This document shows positions 15,331-28,758 of a stretch of DNA of 64,000 nucleotides, in pieces (within the stretch, counting starts at the first letter, position 1; each line of letters starts with the position of its first letter). The notes beneath the pieces were generated by a model. The model ran no database searches. It was not told the origin of the DNA and was given only the letters and a program-made list of their open reading frames with translations. The stretch is from an uncultured Pelagibacteraceae bacterium. GTDB lineage: Bacteria; Pseudomonadota; Alphaproteobacteria; Pelagibacterales; Pelagibacteraceae. Made by a program: the position numbers and the translations under genes. Location: positions 1 through 64,000 of the forward strand of contig CACMTZ010000003.1 of the NCBI GenBank assembly GCA_902616725.1, written 5' to 3'.

Positions 15331-15792
15331 CTACTTATTAAGTAATTGTTTGATTAGCGCTCCTGCTTTGGAGAAGTCAATCTCATCAGCATGTTGTTTT
15401 TTTAATTCTCCCATAACTTTGCCCATATCTTTCACAGAACCAGCACCTACTTTAGCTATTATCTCTTCACATATTTTTTTTGTATCTTCTTCATTTAATT
15501 GTTTTGGTAAAAAACTTGATAAAATATCATATTCATTTTGCTCAACTTCCAAAAGATCAGACCGATTATTTTTTTTATAAATTTCAATTGATTCGGCTCT
15601 TTGTTTCATCATCTTCTTAAATAATTTTTTAATATCTTCATCATCAGTCTCTTTTTTGTTTGGACCAGATCTATTTAAGATATCCAAATCCTTTATGGAG
15701 GATAGAATTAACCTGTAAGTTGAGATTTTAGTTTTATCTTTTGATTTAAGCGACTTTTTATATTCAGTTTCTATGGTCTCTTTTAGGGACAT
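15331..15792 (-). CDS. yqeY: GatB/YqeY domain protein
   Basis: This 153-residue protein of the YqeY family resembles the tail domain of the GatB amidotransferase subunit, which contacts tRNA. Signatures are the helical start TEYKKSLKSKDK, LRLI/YRLILSSIKD (about 26), LSSFLPKQL (about 90) and VGAGSVKDMGKVMGELKK (about 113). Its precise role is not established; it often sits next to dnaG-rpoD or rpsU, as here, which points to the translation/replication-initiation neighbourhood. Confidence 0.9.
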   Translation of the reverse strand: MSLKETIETEYKKSLKSKDKTKISTYRLILSSIKDLDILNRSGPNKKETDDEDIKKLFKKMMKQRAESIEIYKKNNRSDLLEVEQNEYDILSSFLPKQLNEEDTKKICEEIIAKVGAGSVKDMGKVMGELKKQHADEIDFSKAGALIKQLLNK

Positions 15793-15917
15793 AATTTTTA
15801 ATCTACTTTAAAGAAAAAATTCTTCAAAAGAAAAATTGTTTTTTTACAATTTTATAATACATCTCTGTTGCGATAATAAACCTTTTATTGTATTAACCTT
15901 TAACTCATGAGTTGTAA

Positions 15918-17111
15918 TTGATCAAAAAAGCAAAAAATAATAGCTCAAAAATTTCTCAAACTCACACAGGTATTTTAGTTCTTGAAAATAAGAAAGTTTT
16001 TAAAGGCATTGGAATTGGCTATGAAGGCGTTGCAACAGGAGAGGTTTGCTTTAACACGTCAATAACTGGCTATCAAGAGATCATATCTGACCCTTCTTAT
16101 GCAGGTCAAATTATTAATTTTACTTTTCCTCACATAGGAAATGTTGGAACAAACTATGAGGATCATGAGTCAGATAAAATCTGGACCAGAGGAGTAATTT
16201 TTAATTCTGAAATAACTAATCCCTCAAATTATAGATCATTTTTACATTTAGATTATTGGCTTAAAAAAAACAAAATTATTGGTATCACTGGATTAGATAC
16301 AAGAAACCTTACAAATTTCATTAGAGATAAAGGAGCTCCTAAAGGTACCATTTGTTATTCCAATAAAGGAAAATTCAATATTAACAAACTCACAAATACA
16401 ACAATAAAATGGAGTGGTTTAAAAAATTTAGATCTTGCCGAGGTCGTATCCACCAGAAAAAATTATATTTGGAAGGGGCTTAAAACTTGGAAAAAAGAAA
16501 CTGGTTTTGAGAAAAATAAAAAAAAGTCTTTGCATGTTGTTGCCATTGACTATGGAATAAAAAAAAATATTTTAAGATATTTTTCGAATTTTAATTGTAA
16601 AGTTACTGTTGTTCCGTGTAAGACTTCTGCAGAAAAAATATTGTGTCTTAAGCCTGATGGAATTTTTTTATCTAATGGGCCTGGGGACCCAGCAGCAACT
16701 GGCAAATATGCGATCAATATTATCAAAGACCTTATTAAAAAAAATTTACCAATATTTGGTATTTGTTTAGGTCATCAAATTCTTGCACTGGCTCTTGAGG
16801 GTAAAACAAAAAAAATGAAATTAGGTCATAGAGGAGCAAATCATCCAGTAAAAAATTTAATTAATGATAATGTTGAAATTACTAGTCAAAATCATGGTTT
16901 TGAAGTGGTAAAAGAAACGTTGCCAAAAAATATTGAGGTTACTCATAAATCTTTATTTGATGGTAGTATCGAAGGCATAAGATTAAAGAATAAACCAGTA
17001 TTTTCTGTTCAGTATCATCCGGAGTCAAATCCAGGACCACAAGATAGTGTTTATTTATTTCAAGAATTTATTCATAACATAAAAAAAAATGCCAAAAAGA
17101 AAAGATATTAA
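15918..17111 (+). CDS. carA: Carbamoyl-phosphate synthase small subunit CarA
   Basis: CarA is the glutaminase that feeds ammonia to CarB for carbamoyl phosphate, used in pyrimidine and arginine synthesis. The 397 residues show the N-terminal domain [21 protein letters not shown] (about 33-53, in two motifs) and a class I amidotransferase with the catalytic cysteine in GICLGHQ (about 281) and histidine/glutamate in [12 protein letters not shown] (about 371). The only possible start in frame is TTG 15918, since a stop codon lies directly before it and no ATG is near. It overlaps carB by 23 bp. Confidence 0.96.
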   Translation: MIKKAKNNSSKISQTHTGILVLENKKVFKGIGIGYEGVATGEVCFNTSITGYQEIISDPSYAGQIINFTFPHIGNVGTNYEDHESDKIWTRGVIFNSEITNPSNYRSFLHLDYWLKKNKIIGITGLDTRNLTNFIRDKGAPKGTICYSNKGKFNINKLTNTTIKWSGLKNLDLAEVVSTRKNYIWKGLKTWKKETGFEKNKKKSLHVVAIDYGIKKNILRYFSNFNCKVTVVPCKTSAEKILCLKPDGIFLSNGPGDPAATGKYAINIIKDLIKKNLPIFGICLGHQILALALEGKTKKMKLGHRGANHPVKNLINDNVEITSQNHGFEVVKETLPKNIEVTHKSLFDGSIEGIRLKNKPVFSVQYHPESNPGPQDSVYLFQEFIHNIKKNAKKKRY

Positions 17112-20100
17112 AAAAATATTAGTTGTAGGAGCTGGCCCCATCATCATCGGACAAGCATGTGAATTTGATTACTCAGGAACACAAGCTTGTAAAGCTCTTA
17201 AAGATGAGGGCTATAAGGTAATTTTGATAAATTCTAATCCTGCAACTATCATGACAGATCCAGATGTTGCGGACAAAACCTATGTTGAACCAATAACTTT
17301 AGATGTTTTAAAAAAAATTCTTAAAAAAGAAAGACCTGATGCAATTCTTCCTACAATGGGGGGTCAAACTGCTCTAAATCTAGCTATGGAGGCTGAAAAA
17401 AAAGGGATTTTAAAAAAATATAAAATTGAGCTTATTGGAGCAAATTCAAAGGCAATTTCAAACGCTGAAGATAGAAAAAAATTTAGAAAAAATATGAGAG
17501 AAATTGGTTTAGACTTACCTAAATCCGAAATCGTAAACAAAGATAACCAAGCTACGAAGGTTCTAAAAAAAATTGGTTTGCCCGCAATCATAAGACCTGC
17601 TTTTACACTAGGTGGGCTTGGTGGAGGAATAGCAAAAACAAAAAAGGACTATCTTAAAATTGTAAAAAATGGATTACATGAGTCTCCTGTTAGCCAGGTT
17701 TTGGTTGAAGAATGTTTGGAGGGTTGGAAAGAATTTGAGATGGAGGTCGTTAGAGATAAGAAAGATAACTGTATCATTATTTGTTCCATTGAGAATATTG
17801 ATCCAATGGGGATACATACAGGTGACTCAGTAACAGTTGCACCAGCACTAACTCTCACAGATAAAGAATACCAAGTCATGAGAAATGCATCTATTGCATG
17901 TTTAAGAAAGATTGGGGTTGAGACAGGTGGATCCAATGTTCAATTCGCAATTAATCCTAAAAATGGTCGAATGGTTATAATTGAGATGAACCCACGTGTA
18001 TCAAGATCATCAGCTTTAGCATCTAAAGCAACTGGATTTCCAATTGCAAAAGTAGCAGCAAAATTAGCTGTCGGATATACTTTAGATGAACTCAAAAATG
18101 AAATTACCAAAGTTACTCCAGCATCATTTGAACCAAGTATCGATTATGTAGTAACCAAAATACCAAGATTTACTTTTGAAAAATTTTCAACCTCCCCTGA
18201 AACCCTTGGTACTTCAATGAAATCTGTTGGTGAGGCTATGGCGATAGGTAGAAATTTTAAAGAGTCTATTCAAAAAGCCTTGATATCTTTAGAAACTGGT
18301 TTTTCAGGTCTTGATAGAATATTTGATTTATCAAAACAACAAATTGAAAAAAAACTAAAAGAAAATATTCCAAACAAAATTTTACTAGTTGCTGAAGGGA
18401 TAAGAAAAAAAATTAGTTTAGATAGGATTTTTAAATTATCTAAAATTGACCCATGGTTTCTAGGCCAAATTAAGGAAATTGTTGATTGTGAGATAAATTT
18501 AAAAAAAATAGGATTACCAAAAAATTTTACAGAATTTAATAGGATTAAATCTATTGGTTTCTCAGACAAAAAATTATCAGAATTAACAAATCTTTCTGAG
18601 GACGTTGTTAGAAAAAAAAGGATAGCACTAAAAATATTACCTGTTTATAAAAAAGTTGATACTTGTGCTGCTGAATTTAAATCTTTCACTCCATACATGT
18701 ACTCAACTTATCAAAGAAACTTTTCAATAGTTTCAGAGTGTGAAGCAGAGCCTACTAGTAAAAAAAAGATAATTATTCTTGGAGGAGGGCCGAATAGAAT
18801 TGGTCAAGGAATAGAATTTGATTATTGTTGTTGTCAAGCAAGCTTTTCTTTAAAAGACGCTGGTTTCGAAACAATCATGGTAAATTGTAATCCTGAGACA
18901 GTCTCTACCGATTACGATACTAGTGATCGACTTTATTTTGAACCTTTAAAAGAAGAATTCGTTTTTAATATAATCAAAAAAGAGCAAATGAATGGAAACT
19001 TAATTGGTATAATTGCCCAGTTTGGAGGACAAACTCCAATCAAACTTGCTAAATTTTTACATGAAAACAAATTACCTATTTTAGGAACTCAATACAGCTC
19101 TATAGATTTAGCAGAGGATAGAGATAGATTTAGAAATTTATTAGATAAATTAAAATTAAAACAAGCAGAAAGTGGAATTGCCAAAACTTATAAAGAAGCG
19201 ATCAAGATTGCTGATAAAATTGGATTACCTTTAATGGTAAGACCTTCATATGTTTTGGGTGGAAGAGCAATGGAAATAGTTTATGAAAAAAGACAATTAA
19301 AAAATTTTATTGAAGAAGCCTTTAAAGCTGCAGAAAAAAATCCAATTTTAATTGACAAATTTATTGATCATGCAATGGAAGTGGATGTTGATGCAATATC
19401 TGATGGTAAAGAAGTATATGTAGCTGGTATTATGCAGCATATTGAAGAAGCTGGTATTCATTCTGGGGACTCTGCTTGTAGTTTGCCTCCAATATCTATT
19501 AAACCATTTTTAGTAAAGGAAATTGAAAATCAAACTAAAAAACTAGCGTTAGCTTTAAAAGTCAAAGGTTTCATGAATATCCAATTTGCAATAAAAAAAG
19601 ATGAAATTTATGTGATTGAAGTAAATCCTCGAGCTAGTAGAACAGTGCCCTTTGTATCTAAAGCAAAAGGTTTACCATTAGCAAAAATTGCATCAAGAGT
19701 AATGGCTGGAGAGAAATTATTGAAATTTGATTTAAAAGAAAAATCAAAAGGAATGTATGCAGTTAAAGAAGCAGTATTTCCTTTTAACAAATTTCCAAAT
19801 AGCGACTTACTTCTTGGTCCAGAAATGAAATCAACAGGTGAAGTAATGGGGTTTGATAAAAATTTTGGTATGGCATTTGCAAAAAGTCAAATTGCTGCTG
19901 CGAATTCACTTCCAAAAAACGGTCTTGCATTTATATCTTTGAAAAACTCTCATAAGGATGAGGGGATAGGTCTGGCTAAAGATTTAATTAAATTAAATTT
20001 TAAGTTAAGTGCAACAAAAGGCACTGCAGAGTACATTCGAAAACATGGAATGAAATGTAAAATTATAAATAAAGTCAGCAGTGGAACACCTCACATAGTA

Positions 20101-20316
20101 GATATTTTAGACTCAAAAAAAATAGCTCTTGTAATCAATACTGGAGGAGGAAATAGTGAGCATCGAATAAATGATGCTATTGCACTCAGAAGAGCAACTT
20201 TAAAAAATAAAGTTCCATATTGTACAAATATGTCAACTGCTCAAGCATGTTTGGAGGCAATAAAATCTCTTAAAACAAAAAAACTTAATGTCTTTGCACT
20301 GCAAAAACTCAAATAA
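17089..20316 (+). CDS. carB: Carbamoyl-phosphate synthase large subunit CarB
   Basis: CarB uses two ATPs, bicarbonate and ammonia to make carbamoyl phosphate. The 1,075 residues have the normal duplicated ATP-grasp architecture. The N half starts [18 protein letters not shown] (about 15-32). The second synthetase half begins at [17 protein letters not shown] (about 564). The C-terminal MGS-like allosteric domain starts near 945 ([15 protein letters not shown]). It is complete, has no disruption and is translationally linked to carA. Confidence 0.97.
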   Translation: MPKRKDIKKILVVGAGPIIIGQACEFDYSGTQACKALKDEGYKVILINSNPATIMTDPDVADKTYVEPITLDVLKKILKKERPDAILPTMGGQTALNLAMEAEKKGILKKYKIELIGANSKAISNAEDRKKFRKNMREIGLDLPKSEIVNKDNQATKVLKKIGLPAIIRPAFTLGGLGGGIAKTKKDYLKIVKNGLHESPVSQVLVEECLEGWKEFEMEVVRDKKDNCIIICSIENIDPMGIHTGDSVTVAPALTLTDKEYQVMRNASIACLRKIGVETGGSNVQFAINPKNGRMVIIEMNPRVSRSSALASKATGFPIAKVAAKLAVGYTLDELKNEITKVTPASFEPSIDYVVTKIPRFTFEKFSTSPETLGTSMKSVGEAMAIGRNFKESIQKALISLETGFSGLDRIFDLSKQQIEKKLKENIPNKILLVAEGIRKKISLDRIFKLSKIDPWFLGQIKEIVDCEINLKKIGLPKNFTEFNRIKSIGFSDKKLSELTNLSEDVVRKKRIALKILPVYKKVDTCAAEFKSFTPYMYSTYQRNFSIVSECEAEPTSKKKIIILGGGPNRIGQGIEFDYCCCQASFSLKDAGFETIMVNCNPETVSTDYDTSDRLYFEPLKEEFVFNIIKKEQMNGNLIGIIAQFGGQTPIKLAKFLHENKLPILGTQYSSIDLAEDRDRFRNLLDKLKLKQAESGIAKTYKEAIKIADKIGLPLMVRPSYVLGGRAMEIVYEKRQLKNFIEEAFKAAEKNPILIDKFIDHAMEVDVDAISDGKEVYVAGIMQHIEEAGIHSGDSACSLPPISIKPFLVKEIENQTKKLALALKVKGFMNIQFAIKKDEIYVIEVNPRASRTVPFVSKAKGLPLAKIASRVMAGEKLLKFDLKEKSKGMYAVKEAVFPFNKFPNSDLLLGPEMKSTGEVMGFDKNFGMAFAKSQIAAANSLPKNGLAFISLKNSHKDEGIGLAKDLIKLNFKLSATKGTAEYIRKHGMKCKIINKVSSGTPHIVDILDSKKIALVINTGGGNSEHRINDAIALRRATLKNKVPYCTNMSTAQACLEAIKSLKTKKLNVFALQKLK

Positions 20317-20349
20317 TATTACAATTTAAAGTTGTATAATTTTTTTTTC
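20314..20349 (+). terminator. Probable intrinsic terminator after carAB
   Basis: Stem TACAA (20320-20324)/TTGTA (20332-20336), extended by outer pairs around an internal bulge, is followed by a run of T residues from 20340. It is weak and AT-rich but correctly placed just after the carB stop. Confidence 0.45.
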
Positions 20350-20421
20350 TTTAGAATAATTGCCCAAAATGAATAATCGTTAGGTTGTATTCATCAAATT
20401 TATTTTTTAAAATTTATTCAT

Positions 20422-20682
20422 ATGAGTTCAGAAGTTCGTCAATATATTATCGAAGACGCATCTAAAAAAAGTGAAATTTTTAGTGCTCAACTATTAAAAC
20501 TTCCTATCAAAAAAAAAATTTTAAAATCAAAAACCACTAATCTAGATAAATGTGCCTATTGGAAACTTTATGACAAAACAAATATTCATGAAGATGGAGA
20601 CCAGTTGAAAGCAGTGACAGGGATCTGTTTAGTATTGGGCGTGTTTAGTGTTATTGGTTTATATTCGAGTTTATTAAATTAA
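20422..20682 (+). CDS. Small hypothetical protein with C-terminal membrane segment
   Basis: This is an 86-residue protein. The first 60 residues are soluble and basic. Residues about 65-84 (VTGICLVLGVFSVIGLYSSL) form one hydrophobic segment, so it looks like a tail-anchored inner-membrane protein. I recognise no family. It stands alone between the carAB terminator and the convergent oxygenase gene, whose stop follows immediately. The ATG is preceded only by AT-rich sequence. Confidence 0.65.
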   Translation: MSSEVRQYIIEDASKKSEIFSAQLLKLPIKKKILKSKTTNLDKCAYWKLYDKTNIHEDGDQLKAVTGICLVLGVFSVIGLYSSLLN

Positions 20683-21345
20683 TTACTCAACTTTCCAATC
20701 AGTGGGGAAAGAGACATAATTTACCTGAATACATCTTCTTTCCTTAATAATCTTCTTTTTTTCCATACCATGCCAAGTATTAGGTCCGCTAGTGAATAAA
20801 TATCCATAATTATGTTTGTAAGGAACTGTTTTAACCTTTTCTAATTTTTCATTATAAAAATCAGTACCTAGATCCTCAGACTCTTTTGCATTATTAACAA
20901 AAATCAGACCTGACATTAATTTTTCTTTAATATCGCAATGTGGTTTAAGCCAAAAACCCTCACGATCACATATAATTTCAACTCTAACATATGAATTAGA
21001 TAAATCTTTATCAATCATTTTTGAAATTGCATTACAAGTTTCCTTTGATTGAAGTTCACTAATGAATTTTACCAAATTTGGAAATTGTGAAGCATTTTCT
21101 TTTGTGACAAAACATCTAAACTTAATTGCTTTTCCCCCAGATGCTATTCCTTCTCTAAATTCTGCCGCACCACCATCTATAGCTCTTGTTCCGTCATAAT
21201 TAAGATTATGTTTACTGATATCAGGGATGTCCGCATTTTCAATTTCTTTTATTGCTTCATCACTTAAGGCATTATTATATTCCCAATGATTAAAAGGAGA
21301 TTCATATTTTTTTGAGTTGTTTAAAATGGAATTAAGAAAAGTCAT
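20683..21345 (-). CDS. 2-oxoglutarate/Fe(II)-dependent oxygenase-like protein
   Basis: The 220-residue product has the double-stranded beta-helix signature of Fe(II)/2OG oxygenases. The metal ligands H-x-D are in LKPHCDIKEKL (about residues 134-144), the distal His in TWHGMEKK (about 192), and the 2OG-binding Arg in KERRCIQVNYV (about 203). The substrate is unknown; prolyl-hydroxylase-like and sugar- or lipid-modifying members look similar. It overlaps the end of the ELM1-like gene by 14 bp, so the two probably act together. Confidence 0.75.
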   Translation of the reverse strand: MTFLNSILNNSKKYESPFNHWEYNNALSDEAIKEIENADIPDISKHNLNYDGTRAIDGGAAEFREGIASGGKAIKFRCFVTKENASQFPNLVKFISELQSKETCNAISKMIDKDLSNSYVRVEIICDREGFWLKPHCDIKEKLMSGLIFVNNAKESEDLGTDFYNEKLEKVKTVPYKHNYGYLFTSGPNTWHGMEKKKIIKERRCIQVNYVSFPTDWKVE

Positions 21346-22282
21346 AATTTTGAAATCTTTTTTCTATATAACCTGCTATTCTATCAGTTTCATTAAGTTT
21401 TTTATAATCCCAACTCTCAACAGAAGAGTCTAGATTTCTTATAATATCTAAAGATTTGAACAACTCAAAAAATTTTTTGAAGCGATAATTGTTCTTAATA
21501 GCTGGCATATCAGCTACATATATAGGTTTACCTGTTATTGCAGCTTCAGATATCATGGAAGTTGAGTCACAAGTTACCACTATATGGTCCGCTAACTTTA
21601 ATGATGATAAATAAGCTTTTTTATCAACATCTGAAATAATAATTTGATTCCCATTATAAAAATCTTTAGCTTTATCAATAATTCTTTGAGGTGTTCTCAT
21701 TGAAGGAATAAAAATTAATTGGTAGCCATTATCAAGAAAATTTTTTTTGATTTTATTAAAAATTTCTTCAATTAAATTATTACTAAAATTATAGTATTTA
21801 TTTGGACCACCAACAACAAGTACAACTACTTTTTCTTTTTGAATTTTTGGTTTTAAATAATTTATATTATCATCTAATTCGCTTTCTCGTAGATAGTGGA
21901 TAGCCCCTTTAGTTGATAATACGTTTTCACCTTTTAGATCATCATGTTCTGGAGCAATTACAAAATCGAAATTATTTAAAGATACCTTTGGATCTTGAAT
22001 ATGAATATTCATGATTTTATTTCCAAACTTTTTTTTTAAGAAAATTGAGGGAATTACACTTTTCCTGCCACAAGAAATCACAACATTAAATTTTTCTAAA
22101 ATATCATTTTTGAAAACAAACCTTTTAATTGGTGTGATTTTTGGGGGGATCATTTTCCAAAAATTATTCAGTTCAATTTTCTCGTGTATAAAATCTAAAC
22201 TTAAAGCTTTGGCAAGTCCTTCAACTTGGCTAATCATGCCATGCATGCCCTCGGTCAATAATAAACCTTTTAATTTAGTCAT
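21332..22282 (-). CDS. ELM1-like family protein (mitochondrial fission ELM1 homologue)
   Basis: This 316-residue protein matches the ELM1/COG3660 family by its overall pattern: LLLTEGMHGMISQVEGLAKAL (start about 6), ISCGRKSVIPSIFLKK (about 70), IHIQDPKVSLNNFDFVIAPEHD (start about 93), VVVGGPNKYY near 155, and MISEAAITGKPIYV near 243. The fold resembles a GT-B glycosyltransferase. Bacterial function is uncertain. The pairing with a downstream 2OG oxygenase suggests a modification of cell-surface or lipid material, which is inference only. Confidence 0.8.
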   Translation of the reverse strand: MTKLKGLLLTEGMHGMISQVEGLAKALSLDFIHEKIELNNFWKMIPPKITPIKRFVFKNDILEKFNVVISCGRKSVIPSIFLKKKFGNKIMNIHIQDPKVSLNNFDFVIAPEHDDLKGENVLSTKGAIHYLRESELDDNINYLKPKIQKEKVVVLVVGGPNKYYNFSNNLIEEIFNKIKKNFLDNGYQLIFIPSMRTPQRIIDKAKDFYNGNQIIISDVDKKAYLSSLKLADHIVVTCDSTSMISEAAITGKPIYVADMPAIKNNYRFKKFFELFKSLDIIRNLDSSVESWDYKKLNETDRIAGYIEKRFQNYDFS

Positions 22283-22303
22283 TAATCACTATATAGCTTT
22301 CAT

Positions 22304-23248
22304 ATGAGTCAAAATCCAACTAAACACACAAAAGTGTTAATAATTGGGTCTGGTCCAGCTGGATATACAGCAGCTGTTTACGCGGCAAGAGCAATGTTAA
22401 ATCCAATTTTAGTTTATGGTTCAGAGCCAGGTGGACAATTAACTACAACAACGGATGTTGAAAATTTTCCAGGGTTTGCTGATGTTATTCAGGGTCCTTG
22501 GCTTATGGATCAAATGAAAGAGCAAGCAAAAGCTGTTGGAACAGAAATGATTGAAGATCATATAAGTTCTGTCGATTTAAAAAAAACACCTTTTGAAGCT
22601 ATCGGAGACACTGGTCAAAAATACACTGCTGATAGCATTATAATTTCAACAGGTGCACAAGCAAGATGGTTAAATTTAAAATCAGAACAAGAGTTCAGAG
22701 GTTTTGGAGTATCCGCATGCGCAACATGTGATGGTTTTTTCTTTAAAGACAAAGAAGTAGCTGTCGTTGGAGGAGGTAATGCAGCTGTTGAGGAAGCGAT
22801 GTTTCTTACGAAATTTGCGTCAAAAGTAAAATTAATTCACAGAAGAGATAATTTAAGAGCTGAAAAAATGCTTCAAAAAAAACTTATGGAGAATAAAAAA
22901 ATTGAAATTATTTGGGATAGTGTTGTTGAAGACGTTATTGGTGATAAAGATCCAAAAAATGTTAAAGGAATTAAAATCAAGAATGTTAAAACAAATAAAA
23001 TTGACGAAATTAAATTAGATGGTGTCTTCATCGCAATTGGACATGATCCTGCTACGCAATTATTTAAAAATCAGCTAAGCATGGACAAAGAAGGTTATTT
23101 GATAACTAAACCAGATTCAACGGAGACTAACGTGCCAGGCGTTTATGCGGCTGGAGATGTAAAAGATAAAACTTTCAGACAGGCAGTGACTGCTGCTGGT
23201 ATGGGTTGTATGGCAGCACTAGAGGCTGAAAAGTTTTTATCACATTAA
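22304..23248 (+). CDS. trxB: Thioredoxin-disulfide reductase
   Basis: TrxB passes electrons from NADPH through FAD to thioredoxin. The 314-residue length is typical. Visible features are the FAD-binding GSGPAGYTAAVYAARA (about 16-31), the redox-active CATCDG (about 143-148), the NADP-binding GGGNAAVEEA (about 160-169) and the C-terminal FAD motif GVYAAGDVKDKTFRQAVTAAG (about 284-304, in two motifs). It is followed after 1 bp by the ADP-ribosylglycohydrolase-like gene. Confidence 0.97.
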   Translation: MSQNPTKHTKVLIIGSGPAGYTAAVYAARAMLNPILVYGSEPGGQLTTTTDVENFPGFADVIQGPWLMDQMKEQAKAVGTEMIEDHISSVDLKKTPFEAIGDTGQKYTADSIIISTGAQARWLNLKSEQEFRGFGVSACATCDGFFFKDKEVAVVGGGNAAVEEAMFLTKFASKVKLIHRRDNLRAEKMLQKKLMENKKIEIIWDSVVEDVIGDKDPKNVKGIKIKNVKTNKIDEIKLDGVFIAIGHDPATQLFKNQLSMDKEGYLITKPDSTETNVPGVYAAGDVKDKTFRQAVTAAGMGCMAALEAEKFLSH

Positions 23249-23249
23249 A

Positions 23250-24197
23250 GTGAGAAATAATCTTCATGTATTTTTAGGAGCAACAGTTGCTGATGCAGCT
23301 GCAAGACCATTACATTGGGTATACAATCAAAAAAAACTTAATTCCTATATTAAAGGTAAAAAAGACTTTACTTTTTTAAAAAAAAATAAAAGTCCTTTCT
23401 ACAATATAAAAACTGGGAAAGTATCAGGTTATAATGAAATTGGACAAGTTATGTTTCAAACACTTTTAGAAAGTTATGAAAATATAGAGAAAGAATTTAA
23501 AAAAAATATTCTGAAGAATTTTGGTCCTGGAAGCAAATATTGGAAAAATCTAAATCTCAGATCAAAATATAAAAAAGTAAAAGATTGGCGTGGTATGATC
23601 AAAGGACCATGGATACACCAAAATATTATAGAAACTGTAAAAAATATTAAATCAAATAAGAAAATTTCGGGTGGTGTAAAAGTTAATGAGTCTGATGGGT
23701 TTTGTGCTGCACTTCCATACTTTCTTTATGGTTATGATTTCAAAAGTCTAGAAAAAATCATAAGAATTGTGACTGCTTCAAAAATTAGTTTAAAATATGC
23801 ATTAGCTAAATTTTATATAATTGATTTTGCTCTTAAAGGAGCCAAAGATCCAGTTGATGAATTTATTAAAAGATTTAAAAAAAACACATCATTTAAATTT
23901 ATTGTTAATGATATTAAAAAAATAAAAAAATTAAATTCAAAATTTCATCCTATCATTATTAAAAAGCTTGGTATGGCATGTAGTTATCCAGGAACTTTTA
24001 ATAGTTCAATATATACAATAATTAATTCAAGAAATTATAAGGAAGCTATATTAAAAACAATAAAGGCAGGTGGTTGCAATTGCTCTAGAGCAAATTTTAC
24101 TGGAGCATACTTCGCTGCATTAAAAGGATTAAATTCAATTCCAAATTCTTGGATAAGAAAAACAATTCCAGCAAAAAAAATTTTAAGTCAAAAATAA
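23250..24197 (+). CDS. ADP-ribosylglycohydrolase-like protein (crystallin J1 type)
   Basis: The N-terminus GATVADAAARPLHWVYN (about 10-26) and GGCNCSRANFTGAYFAAL (start about 276) follow the pattern of the ADP-ribosyl-glycohydrolase/crystallin J1 family, in which two helices supply acidic residues that bind Mg and release ADP-ribose. The second region has N-C-S-R where canonical enzymes have G-D-T/C-D-S, so catalytic metal binding may be altered. The start is GTG one base after the trxB stop, and the 315-residue length is normal. Target unknown. Confidence 0.75.
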   Translation: MRNNLHVFLGATVADAAARPLHWVYNQKKLNSYIKGKKDFTFLKKNKSPFYNIKTGKVSGYNEIGQVMFQTLLESYENIEKEFKKNILKNFGPGSKYWKNLNLRSKYKKVKDWRGMIKGPWIHQNIIETVKNIKSNKKISGGVKVNESDGFCAALPYFLYGYDFKSLEKIIRIVTASKISLKYALAKFYIIDFALKGAKDPVDEFIKRFKKNTSFKFIVNDIKKIKKLNSKFHPIIIKKLGMACSYPGTFNSSIYTIINSRNYKEAILKTIKAGGCNCSRANFTGAYFAALKGLNSIPNSWIRKTIPAKKILSQK

Positions 24198-27580
<3,383 letters not shown>

Positions 27581-27599
<19 letters not shown>

Positions 27600-28336
27600 T
27601 AATTACTGGTGGAGCAACTAGAATAGGTGCTGCAATAGCTGAAAAATTATCAGGACCAAATAAACAAATTATAATTCATTATAATAAATCAAAAGTAAAA
27701 GCTGAAAATTTAAAAAAGAAACTTCAAAAATATGGGTCTAAAATTTATTTGGTAAAAGGAAATCTTAGTAAAGAAAAAGATGTCATGAAAATTGTGAAGT
27801 TTGCTAAATCAAAATTAAAATATTTTGATTGTCTAGTTAATAATGCATCTTTATTCGAAAATGATAAACTAGAAAACTTTAGTTCAAAAAGTTGGGAAAA
27901 TCATATTTCAACAAATCTTAAAGCTCCCGCCCTTTTATCAAAAGAATTCTCAAAAAATATCAGGGGAAAAAATAACAATATTATTAACATTATTGATCAA
28001 CGAGTATTTAAATTAACTCCATATTTTTTTTCATACACAATAAGTAAAACCGGACTTTATACTCTTACAAAAACTGGTGCTATGAGTCTAGCACCTAATA
28101 TAAGGGTAAACGGTATAGCACCAGGACCAACAATCAAAAATAAAAGACAATCTGAAAAACACTTTAAAAATCAATATTTAGCAACACCTCTAAAAAAACA
28201 AGTTGATGTAAAAGAGATTTGTGATGCAGTTGACTTTTTTATCAAAAACAGCTCTATTACTGGTCAAATTTTAGCTATAGATAGCGGTCAAAGTTTAAAC
28301 TGGCAAACACCGGATATAATGAGAGGTAAAGAGTGA
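27581..28336 (+). CDS. Short-chain dehydrogenase, pteridine reductase/FolM-like
   Basis: This is a classical SDR of 251 residues: cofactor loop [15 protein letters not shown] (about 9-23), NNASLFEND (about 86-94), catalytic Y-x3-K as YTISKTG (about 149) and PGPT (about 184). The arginine in the cofactor loop (TGGATRIG) is typical of the NADPH pteridine reductase/FolM branch. It overlaps folB (dihydroneopterin aldolase) by 4 bp, which supports a role in reducing dihydrofolate or dihydromonapterin. It also overlaps uvrB by 19 bp. Confidence 0.82.
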
Positions 28337-28758
28337 AAAAAAATAATCTTAAAATTGTAAAAATTGATAAGTCTAAAAGCTTATTTAATTATGAGAAAAA
28401 GATTCTTATTAATGAATTAATTTTGGATTTAAAACTTGGATACTATGATTTTGAAAAAGAAAAACCTCAAAAAGTTAAGTTTAGCCTTGAAATTGACTAT
28501 CAAGATAAAAAACCTTCAAATGACAAAGATATTAAATCTATTGTCAACTACAGCACAATTGTCAAATTAATTACAAAACTAGTAAAAAAGAAACATTATA
28601 ATTTTTTAGAAACACTTGCAGAGTCTGTTTTTGATGAATTGTTTAAGGATAAAAGGATTGCAAAAATAATGCTCAAAATTGAAAAATTAGAAATTTTAAA
28701 ACAATGCTCATCAGTTGGTATACAAATTACCAAAAAAAGAAGTCATGATAAGTTCTGA
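28333..28758 (+). CDS. folB: Dihydroneopterin aldolase FolB
   Basis: FolB converts 7,8-dihydroneopterin to 6-hydroxymethyl-dihydropterin in folate synthesis. The 141-residue protein starts at GTG within the stop of the SDR gene. Signatures are [20 protein letters not shown] (about 29-48), [10 protein letters not shown] (about 75), [17 protein letters not shown] (about 93-109, the FLETLA motif) and the terminal [11 protein letters not shown]. The first 22 residues are an extra basic N-terminus beyond the usual enzyme. Confidence 0.9.
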   Translation: MKKNNLKIVKIDKSKSLFNYEKKILINELILDLKLGYYDFEKEKPQKVKFSLEIDYQDKKPSNDKDIKSIVNYSTIVKLITKLVKKKHYNFLETLAESVFDELFKDKRIAKIMLKIEKLEILKQCSSVGIQITKKRSHDKF

